From assembly GCF_011927635.1 (NCBI RefSeq), contig NZ_JAATJB010000001.1, forward strand, positions 62,001 to 126,000: a stretch of 64,000 bases of DNA, in the 5' to 3' direction. Positions 26,474 through 34,929 of this stretch are shown piece by piece (within the stretch, counting starts at the first letter, position 1; every line of letters starts with the position of its first letter). Under the pieces are notes generated by a model. The model ran no database searches, was not told where the DNA came from, and was given only the letters and a program-made list of their open reading frames with translations. The position numbers and the translations under genes were made by a program. The DNA comes from Sphingomonas trueperi (GTDB lineage: Bacteria > Pseudomonadota > Alphaproteobacteria > Sphingomonadales > Sphingomonadaceae).

Positions 26474-28402
26474 ATGAAGCGCCAGGCCGAAATAACGCTC
26501 GATGTCGGCTCGCCGATCAAGCTTCTGAACTTCTCTTCGTACGAGCGTCTGAGCAGCTTGTTCACGATCACTGCTGAGATCGTCGTCCGCGACAAGGTGG
26601 ATTTCCTGCCGAAGCTCGGCAACGCCGCCAGGATCGAAGTCTTCGAGCTGGACGCGCATGTGCGCTACTTCCACGCGCAGCTCGCCGAAGCACATTTCCT
26701 GCGCGAGGAGGATCAGGGCTATCACTACAGGCTGGAGCTGCGGCCCTGGCTGCACCTGCTCGACCATAATCTCGCCTATCGCGTGTTCGAGGCGCGCAGC
26801 GTCGTCGACATCCTCAAGGCGGTGCTGGCGCCGTATAGCCGCCGCGTCGATTTCGGTGGGCTGACCGGCAGCTATCGTCCCTGGCAATATTGCACCCAAT
26901 ATCGCGAGAGCGACTTCGCCTTCGTCTCGCGGCTGATGGAGCGCGAGGGGATCTATTATTATTTCCGCCACGAGGCGGGCGAGCATGTACTGGTGCTGTG
27001 CGACTCCCCCTCGGCGCACAAGCCTGCGCCGGGCTATGCCACGGTCAAGCTCCGCCCCGACTGGTCGGGCCGCAGCGGCGGGCTCGCCGAGGCACTGTGG
27101 GACTGGCACGAGCATGTCCGCAGCGGCGGCGAGCGGCGCTATCTGCTGCAGAGCTTCGACTATCAGGCAAGCACGGTGCGCGAGGGCGAGAAGCAAGGCC
27201 CCGCGCGCAACAAGGCGGACAGCCAGGAGGTGCATCGCTACACCGGCGACTTCGTCGAGCCCGCGCTGGCGCAGCATTGGGCCGAGGTGGCACTGCAGGC
27301 GGCGCGCGCCAACCAGCGTGTCTATACCGGCACCGGCGATGCGATCGGGCTCGCCTGCGGCGGGCGGTTCACGCTCGATTCGCAGGACGCCTTCGACCGC
27401 GGGGCCGAGTTCGTCGTCACCGCGCTCGACATGGCGATGGACGCCGAGCCCTATCGCACGGGCGCGGACGCGACGCCGCGCCGCGTCTCGATCGAGGCCG
27501 TTCCCGCCGACACGCCCTGGCGCGCGCCCGCGGTGACGCCCGCGCCCATTGCCGGGCCCGAAACCGCGATCGTGGTCGCGGGCGGCGCCGACGACAGCAA
27601 TGTCGATTCCCAGGGCCGCGTGCGCGTGCGCTTTCTTTGGAAGCGGGCGTCGGAGGGGGAGGAGAAGGCGCGCTCCTGCTGGCTGCGCGTCTCCTATCCC
27701 TCGGCAGGCGCGGGGTTCGGGCATGTCACGCTGCCGCGCACCGGCGAGGAAGTGATCGTCGACTTTCTCGACGGGAACCCCGATCGGCCGATCCTCACCG
27801 GCCGCGTGTACAATTCGGAGCACGTGCACCCCTATGCGCTGCCCGAGCATCGCACCCGCTCGCTCTACCGGTCGCAGACGATCGGGGCGAGCGGCAGCTA
27901 TGCCGGGGCCGAGGGCGGCGCGCCTCGCGGGCGCGGCTATAACGAGCTGCATTTCGAGGACAAGGGCGGGGCCGAGCAGGTCTATCTCCGCGCCCAGCGC
28001 GACCGCGTGGCCGAGGTGATGCTCGACGACGAGCTGCGCGTTCGGCGTGATCGCAAGATCCGGGTCGGCCGGGACCGCACGACCGAGGTGCACGGCGACG
28101 ACAGCGTGTCGGTCGAGACCGGCAACCACAGCCTCGACGTCGCGCGGGGCAGCGCCGACATCACGGCCGCGCGGGAAATCAAGCTCGCGGTAGGGCTCAA
28201 CACCATCATCATGAACGAAGCGGCCATCACCCTCCGCGTGGGCATGAACAGCATCATGATCACCCAGGCGGGCATCGTGCTGAACGGCTTGACGATCACC
28301 GGCAACACGGCGGGCGCACTGACGCTCAACAGCCTCGGCACCGCCACCGTCACGGCCGCGGGATTGCTGACCCTGCACGGCGGTGCACTGGTGATCCTGT
28401 GA
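26474..28402 (+). CDS. vgrG: T6SS spike protein VgrG (TssI)
   Basis: Forms the trimeric needle tip at the head of the Hcp tube. It has 642 residues. The gp27-like part shows REEDQGYHYRLELRPWLHLL (20 residues) and CTQYRESDFAFVSRLMEREG (20 residues), both classic VgrG blocks. The gp5 OB-fold region has GRVRVRFLWKR and GFGHVTLPRTGEEVIVDFLD, followed by NPDRPILTGRVYN. The C-terminal part is a repeat-rich beta-helix (roughly 530-642) that ends soon after, so no fused effector domain is visible. ATG 26474 is used; the ribosome site is weak. The next gene overlaps its stop (GTGA). Confidence 0.95.
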   Translation: MKRQAEITLDVGSPIKLLNFSSYERLSSLFTITAEIVVRDKVDFLPKLGNAARIEVFELDAHVRYFHAQLAEAHFLREEDQGYHYRLELRPWLHLLDHNLAYRVFEARSVVDILKAVLAPYSRRVDFGGLTGSYRPWQYCTQYRESDFAFVSRLMEREGIYYYFRHEAGEHVLVLCDSPSAHKPAPGYATVKLRPDWSGRSGGLAEALWDWHEHVRSGGERRYLLQSFDYQASTVREGEKQGPARNKADSQEVHRYTGDFVEPALAQHWAEVALQAARANQRVYTGTGDAIGLACGGRFTLDSQDAFDRGAEFVVTALDMAMDAEPYRTGADATPRRVSIEAVPADTPWRAPAVTPAPIAGPETAIVVAGGADDSNVDSQGRVRVRFLWKRASEGEEKARSCWLRVSYPSAGAGFGHVTLPRTGEEVIVDFLDGNPDRPILTGRVYNSEHVHPYALPEHRTRSLYRSQTIGASGSYAGAEGGAPRGRGYNELHFEDKGGAEQVYLRAQRDRVAEVMLDDELRVRRDRKIRVGRDRTTEVHGDDSVSVETGNHSLDVARGSADITAAREIKLAVGLNTIIMNEAAITLRVGMNSIMITQAGIVLNGLTITGNTAGALTLNSLGTATVTAAGLLTLHGGALVIL

Positions 28403-28944
28403 GCTGGCCGCGCACCATCTGGGTGCAGGCGCGCCAGATCAACGCGCTGCTGCGCTGGCCGGCGCTGCCCGGCGACGAGGCGGCGCCCGATCGCTTCTTC
28501 GAGCGGCTGCGCGCCGAGGGCAAGACGGCCGAGGCGGCGCTGTTCCTGGGCCAGGCGCTGCCCCGGTTCGAGGCGGTACTCTGGGCAGCGCAGGTCGCCG
28601 AACCCGTCGCGGGACCTGGAGACGCCGCGGCGATGGCGGCGGTCCAGGCGTGGCTGGCCCATCCCGCGGAGCCCCAGCGCCGCGCCGCAGGCGCAGCGGC
28701 GCTGCAAGGCCCCCCGTCCACTGCCGCGACCCTTGCCGCCAGCGCGGTATTCCATTCGGGCGGCTCGATCGCGCCGCCGGACCAGCCTCCGGCGGCACCG
28801 CCCCGCGAAGTCGCCGGCACGCTGGCCGCGGTCGCAGTACTCGCCGCCGTCGCCACGGCCGGCGCGGACCACCGTGCCGCGCTCGACCACGCCCTCGATC
28901 TTGGAACGGCCCTCGCCCGGCGCGAGGCGGAGACCACCCCATGA
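28399..28944 (+). CDS. DUF6931-like T6SS-linked protein
   Basis: A 181-residue Ala-rich protein starting at GTG 28399 that overlaps vgrG upstream and tagH downstream. The stretch RFFERLRAEGKTAEAALFLG then QALPRFEAVLWAAQVAE resembles what I remember of DUF6931, in which a 'LP.REAVWWA' pattern is common, but the match was not tested. The C-terminal part has one hydrophobic helix (EVAGTLAAVAVLAAVATAG). Function unknown. Its tight coupling to vgrG and tagH suggests a role in spike loading or FHA signalling. Confidence 0.65.
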   Translation: MSWPRTIWVQARQINALLRWPALPGDEAAPDRFFERLRAEGKTAEAALFLGQALPRFEAVLWAAQVAEPVAGPGDAAAMAAVQAWLAHPAEPQRRAAGAAALQGPPSTAATLAASAVFHSGGSIAPPDQPPAAPPREVAGTLAAVAVLAAVATAGADHRAALDHALDLGTALARREAETTP

Positions 28945-30251
28945 CGCTGACCCTCACCCTCCAGCCCGGCACGGCGCAGGACCCTGCCCAGCCCGCCCCG
29001 CTGCGCCTCGACGGGCATGGCGCGCTGATCGGCCGCTCGCCGCATGCCGACTGGCACCTGCCCGATCCGCGTCACCACATCTCGTCGCGCCATTGCGAGG
29101 TCAGCTATCGCGACGGCGCCTATCTGCTCACCGACCTCAGCACCAACGGCACGTTCGTCAACGATTCCGCCGAGCGGCTGACGGCGCCCCACGTGCTGCG
29201 CGACGGCGACCGGATCGCGATCGGCGACTATCGGATCGCGGTATCGCTCCCGGCCGAGGCGAGTGCCGGCACGCATGTCGCGGCCGCAGCGGCGGCACCG
29301 GCGGAGTCGCCCTGGGGGAGCTGGGACCCGCCCGCGCCGCCCGCCGCGCCCTCGGGCTGGGACGATCTCCCGGCCGCACCGCCGCCGGATGCCGGCCTCT
29401 GGGCAGTGCCCGAGCCGGAGCGCGCGCCTTCCGACTGGGCCAGCGCGCCGCGCGAAAGCACCCAGCCCTCGGCGAGCGATGTCTGGGGGCAGCTTGCCGC
29501 CGAAAGCGCGATCGATTGGTCGCGCGGCGATTTCGGCGCCGCCGAAGCGTGGAGCGCCGCGCAGCAGCCGGCGCCCCTGGCGCTGCCGCCGCAGCCGGAG
29601 CACGCCGCGACCGCCTCACAGGCTGATGCCGTCGAGATGCTCCCTGCCCCTGCCTCGATCGGCGAAGACGGCTGGGCGGCGTTCCTCCGCGCCTCGGGCG
29701 TACCCGCCGATCGGCTGCGCAGCCGCCCGGCCGAGGCGCTCGCCGCCGCCGGCGCCATGCTGCGCCAGATGGTCAGCGGCCTGATCCTGATGGTCGATGC
29801 CCGCGCCCGCGCCAAGGCGCAGCTCGGCACGCCCGCGACGAGCCTCGAACTCGAAGGCAACAACCCAATCAAGTTCGTGCGCTCGCCCGAGCGCGCGCTG
29901 CTCCAGCTGCTCGACGCGCCCGAGCCCGGCTTCATGGATGCCGCCCGCGCAGTGGAGGACGCCTATCAGGATCTGCAGGCGCACCAGATGGCGACGTTGT
30001 CGGCGATGCGCGGCGCGCTCACCCAGACGCTGGCGCAATTCGCCCCCGACGCGATCCACGCCCGGCAGCCCGCGCCGGCGGGCCTCGCCCGCTGGTCGCG
30101 CCAGGCGCGCGAGGCGGCGCTGTGGCGCGCCTATGTCCGCGACTTCGAAGGCGTGGTGCGCGGTGCCGACGAGGCGTTCATGGACCGCTTCGCCAAGGAA
30201 TTCCGCGGCGCCTATGAGGAGCAGATCGCCGCGATGCGCGGCGCCCGCTAG
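28941..30251 (+). CDS. tagH: T6SS FHA-domain regulator TagH
   Basis: A 436-residue protein with an N-terminal FHA domain (about residues 25-95: GALIGRSPHADWHLPD, ISSRHCEVSY, LTDLSTNGTFVND, DGDRIAIGDYRI), which binds phosphothreonine. A long Ala/Pro/Trp-rich linker follows. The C-terminal TagH-type domain is about 235-435, with FLRASGVPADRL, MLRQMVSGLILMVDARAR and NNPIKFVRSPERALLQLL. In other systems the kinase phosphorylates this protein to promote assembly, and the PP2C phosphatase reverses it. The ATG overlaps the previous stop (ATGA). A double hairpin follows. Confidence 0.92.
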   Translation: MTLTLTLQPGTAQDPAQPAPLRLDGHGALIGRSPHADWHLPDPRHHISSRHCEVSYRDGAYLLTDLSTNGTFVNDSAERLTAPHVLRDGDRIAIGDYRIAVSLPAEASAGTHVAAAAAAPAESPWGSWDPPAPPAAPSGWDDLPAAPPPDAGLWAVPEPERAPSDWASAPRESTQPSASDVWGQLAAESAIDWSRGDFGAAEAWSAAQQPAPLALPPQPEHAATASQADAVEMLPAPASIGEDGWAAFLRASGVPADRLRSRPAEALAAAGAMLRQMVSGLILMVDARARAKAQLGTPATSLELEGNNPIKFVRSPERALLQLLDAPEPGFMDAARAVEDAYQDLQAHQMATLSAMRGALTQTLAQFAPDAIHARQPAPAGLARWSRQAREAALWRAYVRDFEGVVRGADEAFMDRFAKEFRGAYEEQIAAMRGAR

Positions 30252-30252
30252 A

Positions 30253-30344
30253 GCATTTTCAAGTTGACCGTGTACGGTCAACGACTCGGAAAATGCGGCA
30301 AACAAACATCTAGAGCGTCTTCACCCATGGTGAAAACGCTCTAG
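30253..30344. terminator. Two adjacent hairpins between convergent tagH and phosphatase genes
   Basis: Hairpin one has an outer 8-bp stem (gcattttc / gaaaatgc at 30253-30260 and 30289-30296) and an inner 9-bp stem (gttgaccgt / acggtcaac). Hairpin two (30310-30344) pairs ctagagcgt with acgctctag and ttcacc with ggtgaa around a CAT loop, with one mismatch. The phosphatase stop codon lies inside hairpin two. The position suggests a bidirectional terminator. The 'tctagagcgt...ttcacc' wording resembles a palindrome common in alphaproteobacterial genomes. Confidence 0.6.
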
Positions 30345-31084
30345 CCGATCAGCGTGGTCGAATCGCAGCCGATCACGACCACGGTGACATTGTCCGGCGC
30401 CCCCCGTGCCAGCGCCAGCGCAACCAGCGCGTCGGCGGCGCGGCGCGGATGCTCGGTGCCGAGGATCTGCGCGATTTCGGCATCGCCGACGATCCGCGTC
30501 AGCCCGTCGCTGCACAGCAGGAACACGTCCCCCGCCAGCACCATTTCGTCGCGCATGTCGACGTTGAGCCGCGGCTCGACCCCGACGGCGCGCGCGAGGA
30601 CATGCGCCATCGGATGCTGCTCCGCTTCCGCGCGCGTGAGGAGGCCGCGCGCGATCAGTTGCTCGACCTGCGAATGATCGGTGGTCAGCTGATCGAGCCC
30701 CCCCTCGCGCTGGCGATAGACGCGGCTGTCCCCCACCCACATCACCCGTGCCCGGCCTTCGCGGACGAGCAGCAGCGCGACGGTGGAGCCGATCTTCGCC
30801 CCGTCCGCGCCGGTGGCGGCATAGATGCGGGCGTTGACGGCGAGCAGCGCGGCGCGGGCGGCGGCGGCGGCTTCCTCGAAGGTCTCGGGCAACGGCGCGG
30901 CTTCGAGCGCCGCGGCGATCGTCGCCGAGGCCCATTGACCATGCGCATGCCCGCCCATGCCGTCGGCGACGAGCCACAGCCCGTCGCGCAGCCGCGCCGC
31001 CCAGCTATCCTCGTTCACCCGGCGCACGCAGCCGACATCGCTGCGCGCGCCCTGTTCGAAGCGAAGCCGCGTCGCGATCGTCAT
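30341..31084 (-). CDS. T6SS-associated PP2C-family Ser/Thr phosphatase (PppA-like)
   Basis: A 247-residue metal-dependent phosphatase expected to dephosphorylate TagH and turn the system off. All PP2C motifs are visible: DVGCVRRVNEDSW, LVADGMGGHAHG, GSTVALLLV, MWVGDSRVYR, LTTDHSQVEQLI, FLLCSDGLTR and the final APDNVTVVVI. The metal-binding Asp residues in VADGMGG, SDGL and PDN are present, so it should be active. The start at 31084 overlaps the tagF stop by four bases. It is the last gene of the tssK unit. Confidence 0.92.
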   Translation of the reverse strand: MTIATRLRFEQGARSDVGCVRRVNEDSWAARLRDGLWLVADGMGGHAHGQWASATIAAALEAAPLPETFEEAAAAARAALLAVNARIYAATGADGAKIGSTVALLLVREGRARVMWVGDSRVYRQREGGLDQLTTDHSQVEQLIARGLLTRAEAEQHPMAHVLARAVGVEPRLNVDMRDEMVLAGDVFLLCSDGLTRIVGDAEIAQILGTEHPRRAADALVALALARGAPDNVTVVVIGCDSTTLIG

Positions 31085-31548
31085 CGGCCGATCCAATCGT
31101 GCCGCCAGTCGGTCATCTCCGGCGCAGACGCGGCTGGACCGGCGACGCGCGCCGCGCAGGCCGGGAGGAACGCGTTGAGATCGAGCACCGGCGCGAAGGC
31201 AGCCTGGATCGCCTCGGCCATCGCCGCAGCCATGCCCGCCAGAAACAGCGGCGCCGGGGCACCCGTGCCCTTGCGTCCCAGCACGAGCGGGAAGCGGCGG
31301 CCATGGCTGTCGCACGCCGGTGCGATGCAGCCCGCCTGCCAGCTGCCGCCCGCCAGCAAGAGGCCGAAGTGCCACGGTGCGGTGGCGTCGAACGCCGCCT
31401 CGAAGTCCTCGCCGAGCCGGGCGGCACCATCGGCCATCACCGCGCAGCACCAGGCATCCCACTGCACGCGCTCGGCGGGCGGGAGGCCGCGGCTGGTGAA
31501 CTCGGCGCGCGACGGCAGCTTGCCGAACAGGAAGGCTGCGCCGCTCAT
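31081..31548 (-). CDS. tagF: T6SS post-translational repressor TagF
   Basis: A 155-residue DUF2094-type protein. The start FLFGKLPSRAEFTSRGLPPA is the family signature (FGKLPSxGDF with a free-living variant), followed by WDAWCCAVM and HFGLLLAGGSWQAGCIAPA. TagF holds T6SS assembly off, in some species through the FHA protein. In some species TagF is fused to PppA. Here the two are separate but overlapping genes (ATGA), which agrees with a shared function. It also overlaps the tssM stop. Confidence 0.9.
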   Translation of the reverse strand: MSGAAFLFGKLPSRAEFTSRGLPPAERVQWDAWCCAVMADGAARLGEDFEAAFDATAPWHFGLLLAGGSWQAGCIAPACDSHGRRFPLVLGRKGTGAPAPLFLAGMAAAMAEAIQAAFAPVLDLNAFLPACAARVAGPAASAPEMTDWRHDWIGR

Positions 31549-34500
31549 AGCCGCTCGGGGCACCGGAAGGCGAAGGGACCGCCGCGGCCGAAGGGGCTTT
31601 CGCTGCCCGGCAAGGCCATGGTCAGGCTGGCCGCCTGCGCGCCCTCGCCGAAGCCCAGCCGCAGCGTCGACGGCCCGGCATTCGCCACCCGCGCGCGGTC
31701 GATCAGGCGGAAAAGCGCCCAGCTGCCGCGCGTCTCGATGGTCGAGAGGACCCGCTGCTCGGCCGAAAGCTGCAGGCTCGCGCTCGGCAATGCGCTCGCC
31801 GACCACAGCACGGGCTTCGGATCGCGCGCGGCGGCATCGAAGCGATAGCTGGCGCCCCCGGCGGCGAACTGCACCGCGCGCACCTCGGGCCCGAGCTGCG
31901 CCAGAGCGACATTGACCGCGATGCCGCCGGCGAGCAGCGCGCGGATCGCGGCTGCCTTCTGGAACTGCGCGGCGCTGCTCGCGGCGAAGCTGGCGGCGAC
32001 CGGATCACCCGCCTTCCACCGCCAGACCGGCCCGGACAGATCGAGCAAGGCCAGCAACCGCTGCTGCACGAACCGATCGAGCGTGCCACCCATGGCGAAG
32101 ACCTGCTGCACCTCGGCCAGCGGGGCGTCGTCGGCGGCACCCGGCGCAAAGGGATAGCGGCCCCGCGTCGCCGCCAGGCAGGCGGGCAGCACGTCGCGGG
32201 CATATTCGGTGCCGAGCGCCGTCTGCGCCGACTTCGCCGCAGCACTCGCGCCGCTGCGGGTCGCCTGCCGCGCGAAGTCCTGGAGCTGCGGGGGCGCGGA
32301 CGCGCCGCTGGTCGTCAGGTCGCCGAGCGCCACCGCCAGCTGCCCCTGCGCAGCGTCGCTGCCGAGCGAGGCACCCGCCACGCTCGCCGCCGATCGGGCG
32401 GACGCGGCCTTGCGCACGCCGTCGACCAGCGCATCCACCGGTGCGGGCCCCGAGCCGTCACCGGCATAGCGAGCGAGATCCGCGAAATGTGCGGTGATCG
32501 TGCCGCCGGCATCGCCCGCCTGTCCGCCCTCGCTGCCCAGCCGGGTGTTGCGGGCGACGTCCTGGAGCAGCACCTTGAGCGGCGAGGGCGTGCGGGTGAA
32601 CGCGCCCAGCGCGGCCGGGCTGCCGAAATAGTCGGCCGGCTGCACTTGGCCGAGCAGCCCGTCCCAGGCGGCGATGAAGTCGCGCGCATAGGCGGCGGCC
32701 ACCGCCGCCCGCAGCGCCGGCACTTGCTCGCGGATCGACTGGCGCGCGGCGTCCGGCCCCAGCACCCACAGGCTGTTGCCGAGCTCCGTCTGCACGTCGG
32801 CGAGCCCGGGGCGATAGGCCTTGGCATAGCCCTCGCGCGTGAAGAACCACGGCACCTGCGCGGCAAGCAGCGCATTGCCACCCCGGAACGCCTGCGCGTC
32901 GCCGCTGGCGAGCACGCCGCTCGGCTGCCAGTCGGGCCGACCGCTCGCCGCCGCGCGGGTGCGCAATTCGGCATAGGCGCGGTCGGCGAGCGAGAGCGTC
33001 TGCACCGCGGCGCGGGTCGAGGCGATCAGCGCGCCGTCGAGCGGCGCGCGCCGGTTCGGCCATACTCGACCAAGATTGGGATCGGCGAGCATCGCGTCGA
33101 GATGCTGCGCGAGATCGGCGCGGAGATCGGCGCGGTCGTCGCCGGCGAGCGGACCGGTGCGCCAGTCGGCGATCGCCCAGGCGCGCACCACCCGCGGGTC
33201 GAGCGGCCCCTGCCCGCCGAGCATCAGATATACCTTGAGCGGCTCGTAGAGCGCCGCCGGCGTCGCCGCATCGGCCCGCAGCACCTGCTCGAGCCGCAAC
33301 AGCAGGCGCGGCAGCAGGATGCGCTGCAATGCTTCCAGATAGGCGCCGCGCGCGGTCGCCGCATGCCCCGACTGGAACAGCCCGAGCCGCATCCGCCACG
33401 CGGGCACCCCCTGCGCCTGGTCGGCGAACCCGCGCGGCAGCGTCCGCAGCCGATCGAGCAGCGGCAGCACCTGTTCGAGATCGGGGTCGCTGGCGCGAAC
33501 CTCGACCAGGTCGGTGCCCGAGGCGCCGATCTGGCCGGAAATCGCCTGCGCCTGGGCGGCGAGATCGGCCTGCAGCGCCTTGTTGCGCGCGAAGCTTCCC
33601 GCCCAGAGCGTACTCATCGCGATAACCAGCAGCGCCATGCCGCCGATCGCCCCCGCCAGCAGCACGCGACGCCGCCGCTGCACGGCGGGCGCCGCACGCA
33701 CCCTGCCGGCTTCGGGGATCACCACCTCGCTGAGCAGCCGGTTGAGGAAATAGGCGCGCCCCTGCCCCTCGCGCGCCGGCGGCTGCGGCGCGTCGTACAC
33801 CGCTGCCATCGCGCTCAGCACCCGGTCGAGTGTCGCGCCTTCCTGCACGCCGCTGGCGAAGTAGAAGCCGCGAAAGTCGCGCGCGCCGTCGCCATCGGCG
33901 AGGAATGCCCCCTCGACGAGATAGACGAGCCGCTGGCGCAGCGACGCCACCTGTGCCGGAAAGGCAAGGATGCGGGCGCGGCGCGCGGCATCGGGTTCCT
34001 CGTGCAGCCGCCGCGGCAGCCGCTGCCACAGCGCCTGCACCACGCTATCGAACTCGGCCGCGACCTGGGCGCCATCGGCCACACTGCCGGGCCCGAGCGT
34101 GGCGCCGAGCACGGCGCGCCGCCCCTCGGCGCTGAGGTCGCCGAAAAAGTCGATGAAGCCCGCGAGCAGATCGGCCTTGGGCAGCAGCAGATAGACCGGC
34201 ACCTCCACCTGCAGCGTGCGGCGCAGTTCCGCCAGCCGCTGGCGGATCGCCGCCGCATGTGTGTCCAACGTGGCGCGGTCGGCGCTGCTCAGCATGTCGG
34301 TAGCGAGCGCGACGATAATGCCGTTGATCGGCTGGAGCGGCCGGTGGCGGCGCAGCAGGTCGAGGAACCCGCGCCAGCCCGCGGCATCGGCGCCGGCATC
34401 GGCATCCTGTATGGTGTAGCGACCGGCGGTATCGACCAGCACCGCCTCGTCGGCGAACCAGAAATCGAGGTTGCGCGTGCCGCCCACGCCCTTCAGCGCG

Positions 34501-34925
34501 CGCTTGGCCCAGGGGAAGCGCAGCCCGGACTGGACCAGCGCCGTCGTCTTGCCCGCACCCGGCGGGCCGATGATCACGTACCAGGGCCGATCATAGAGAT
34601 AGGCGCGCCGCGATCCCGACAGCGACTTCAGCTCGGCCAGCGCCTCGCGCATCCGCGCGGCGAGCGTGCGCGTTTCCTCGGCCCCGTCTTCCACGTCGGT
34701 CGCCGCCAGCCCTTCGGCCAGGCCATCGGCCGCGCGCTTGCCGCGCCACCGCCGCCACAGCACCGCGAGCCCGAAGCCGAGCGCTACCAGGCCGACCAGC
34801 GCAAGCCGGATCCAGGTCGCGCGGAACAGCGGGAACAGCGTCGGCAGTCCGAACAGCGCGATCAGCGCAAGGATCGCCGCCGCGGACGCGCTCACCGCCA
34901 TCCAATTGCGCATCAGCTTCTGCAT
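31545..34925 (-). CDS. tssM: T6SS membrane-complex protein TssM (IcmF)
   Basis: A large inner-membrane protein (1126 residues from ATG 34925, typical 1100-1200) that spans to the outer side and anchors the baseplate. Two N-terminal membrane helices cover about 12-30 and 40-58. An NTPase-like domain has Walker A GPPGAGKT at 120-127 and DTAGRY. A third helix (VLLAGAIGGMALLVIAMSTLW, about residue 420-440) precedes the long periplasmic part with the DUF1215-like region and the C-terminal IcmF domain. Unlike many TssM proteins this one keeps a full Walker A. It starts five bases after the tssL stop. Confidence 0.95.
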   Translation of the reverse strand: MQKLMRNWMAVSASAAAILALIALFGLPTLFPLFRATWIRLALVGLVALGFGLAVLWRRWRGKRAADGLAEGLAATDVEDGAEETRTLAARMREALAELKSLSGSRRAYLYDRPWYVIIGPPGAGKTTALVQSGLRFPWAKRALKGVGGTRNLDFWFADEAVLVDTAGRYTIQDADAGADAAGWRGFLDLLRRHRPLQPINGIIVALATDMLSSADRATLDTHAAAIRQRLAELRRTLQVEVPVYLLLPKADLLAGFIDFFGDLSAEGRRAVLGATLGPGSVADGAQVAAEFDSVVQALWQRLPRRLHEEPDAARRARILAFPAQVASLRQRLVYLVEGAFLADGDGARDFRGFYFASGVQEGATLDRVLSAMAAVYDAPQPPAREGQGRAYFLNRLLSEVVIPEAGRVRAAPAVQRRRRVLLAGAIGGMALLVIAMSTLWAGSFARNKALQADLAAQAQAISGQIGASGTDLVEVRASDPDLEQVLPLLDRLRTLPRGFADQAQGVPAWRMRLGLFQSGHAATARGAYLEALQRILLPRLLLRLEQVLRADAATPAALYEPLKVYLMLGGQGPLDPRVVRAWAIADWRTGPLAGDDRADLRADLAQHLDAMLADPNLGRVWPNRRAPLDGALIASTRAAVQTLSLADRAYAELRTRAAASGRPDWQPSGVLASGDAQAFRGGNALLAAQVPWFFTREGYAKAYRPGLADVQTELGNSLWVLGPDAARQSIREQVPALRAAVAAAYARDFIAAWDGLLGQVQPADYFGSPAALGAFTRTPSPLKVLLQDVARNTRLGSEGGQAGDAGGTITAHFADLARYAGDGSGPAPVDALVDGVRKAASARSAASVAGASLGSDAAQGQLAVALGDLTTSGASAPPQLQDFARQATRSGASAAAKSAQTALGTEYARDVLPACLAATRGRYPFAPGAADDAPLAEVQQVFAMGGTLDRFVQQRLLALLDLSGPVWRWKAGDPVAASFAASSAAQFQKAAAIRALLAGGIAVNVALAQLGPEVRAVQFAAGGASYRFDAAARDPKPVLWSASALPSASLQLSAEQRVLSTIETRGSWALFRLIDRARVANAGPSTLRLGFGEGAQAASLTMALPGSESPFGRGGPFAFRCPERL

Positions 34926-34929
34926 TCCG

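Noticed and set aside
28399..28944. T6SS effector directly after vgrG
   Set aside because: The protein is small, Ala-rich and overlaps tagH; it lacks toxin motifs and there is no immunity gene. DUF6931-like is a better fit.
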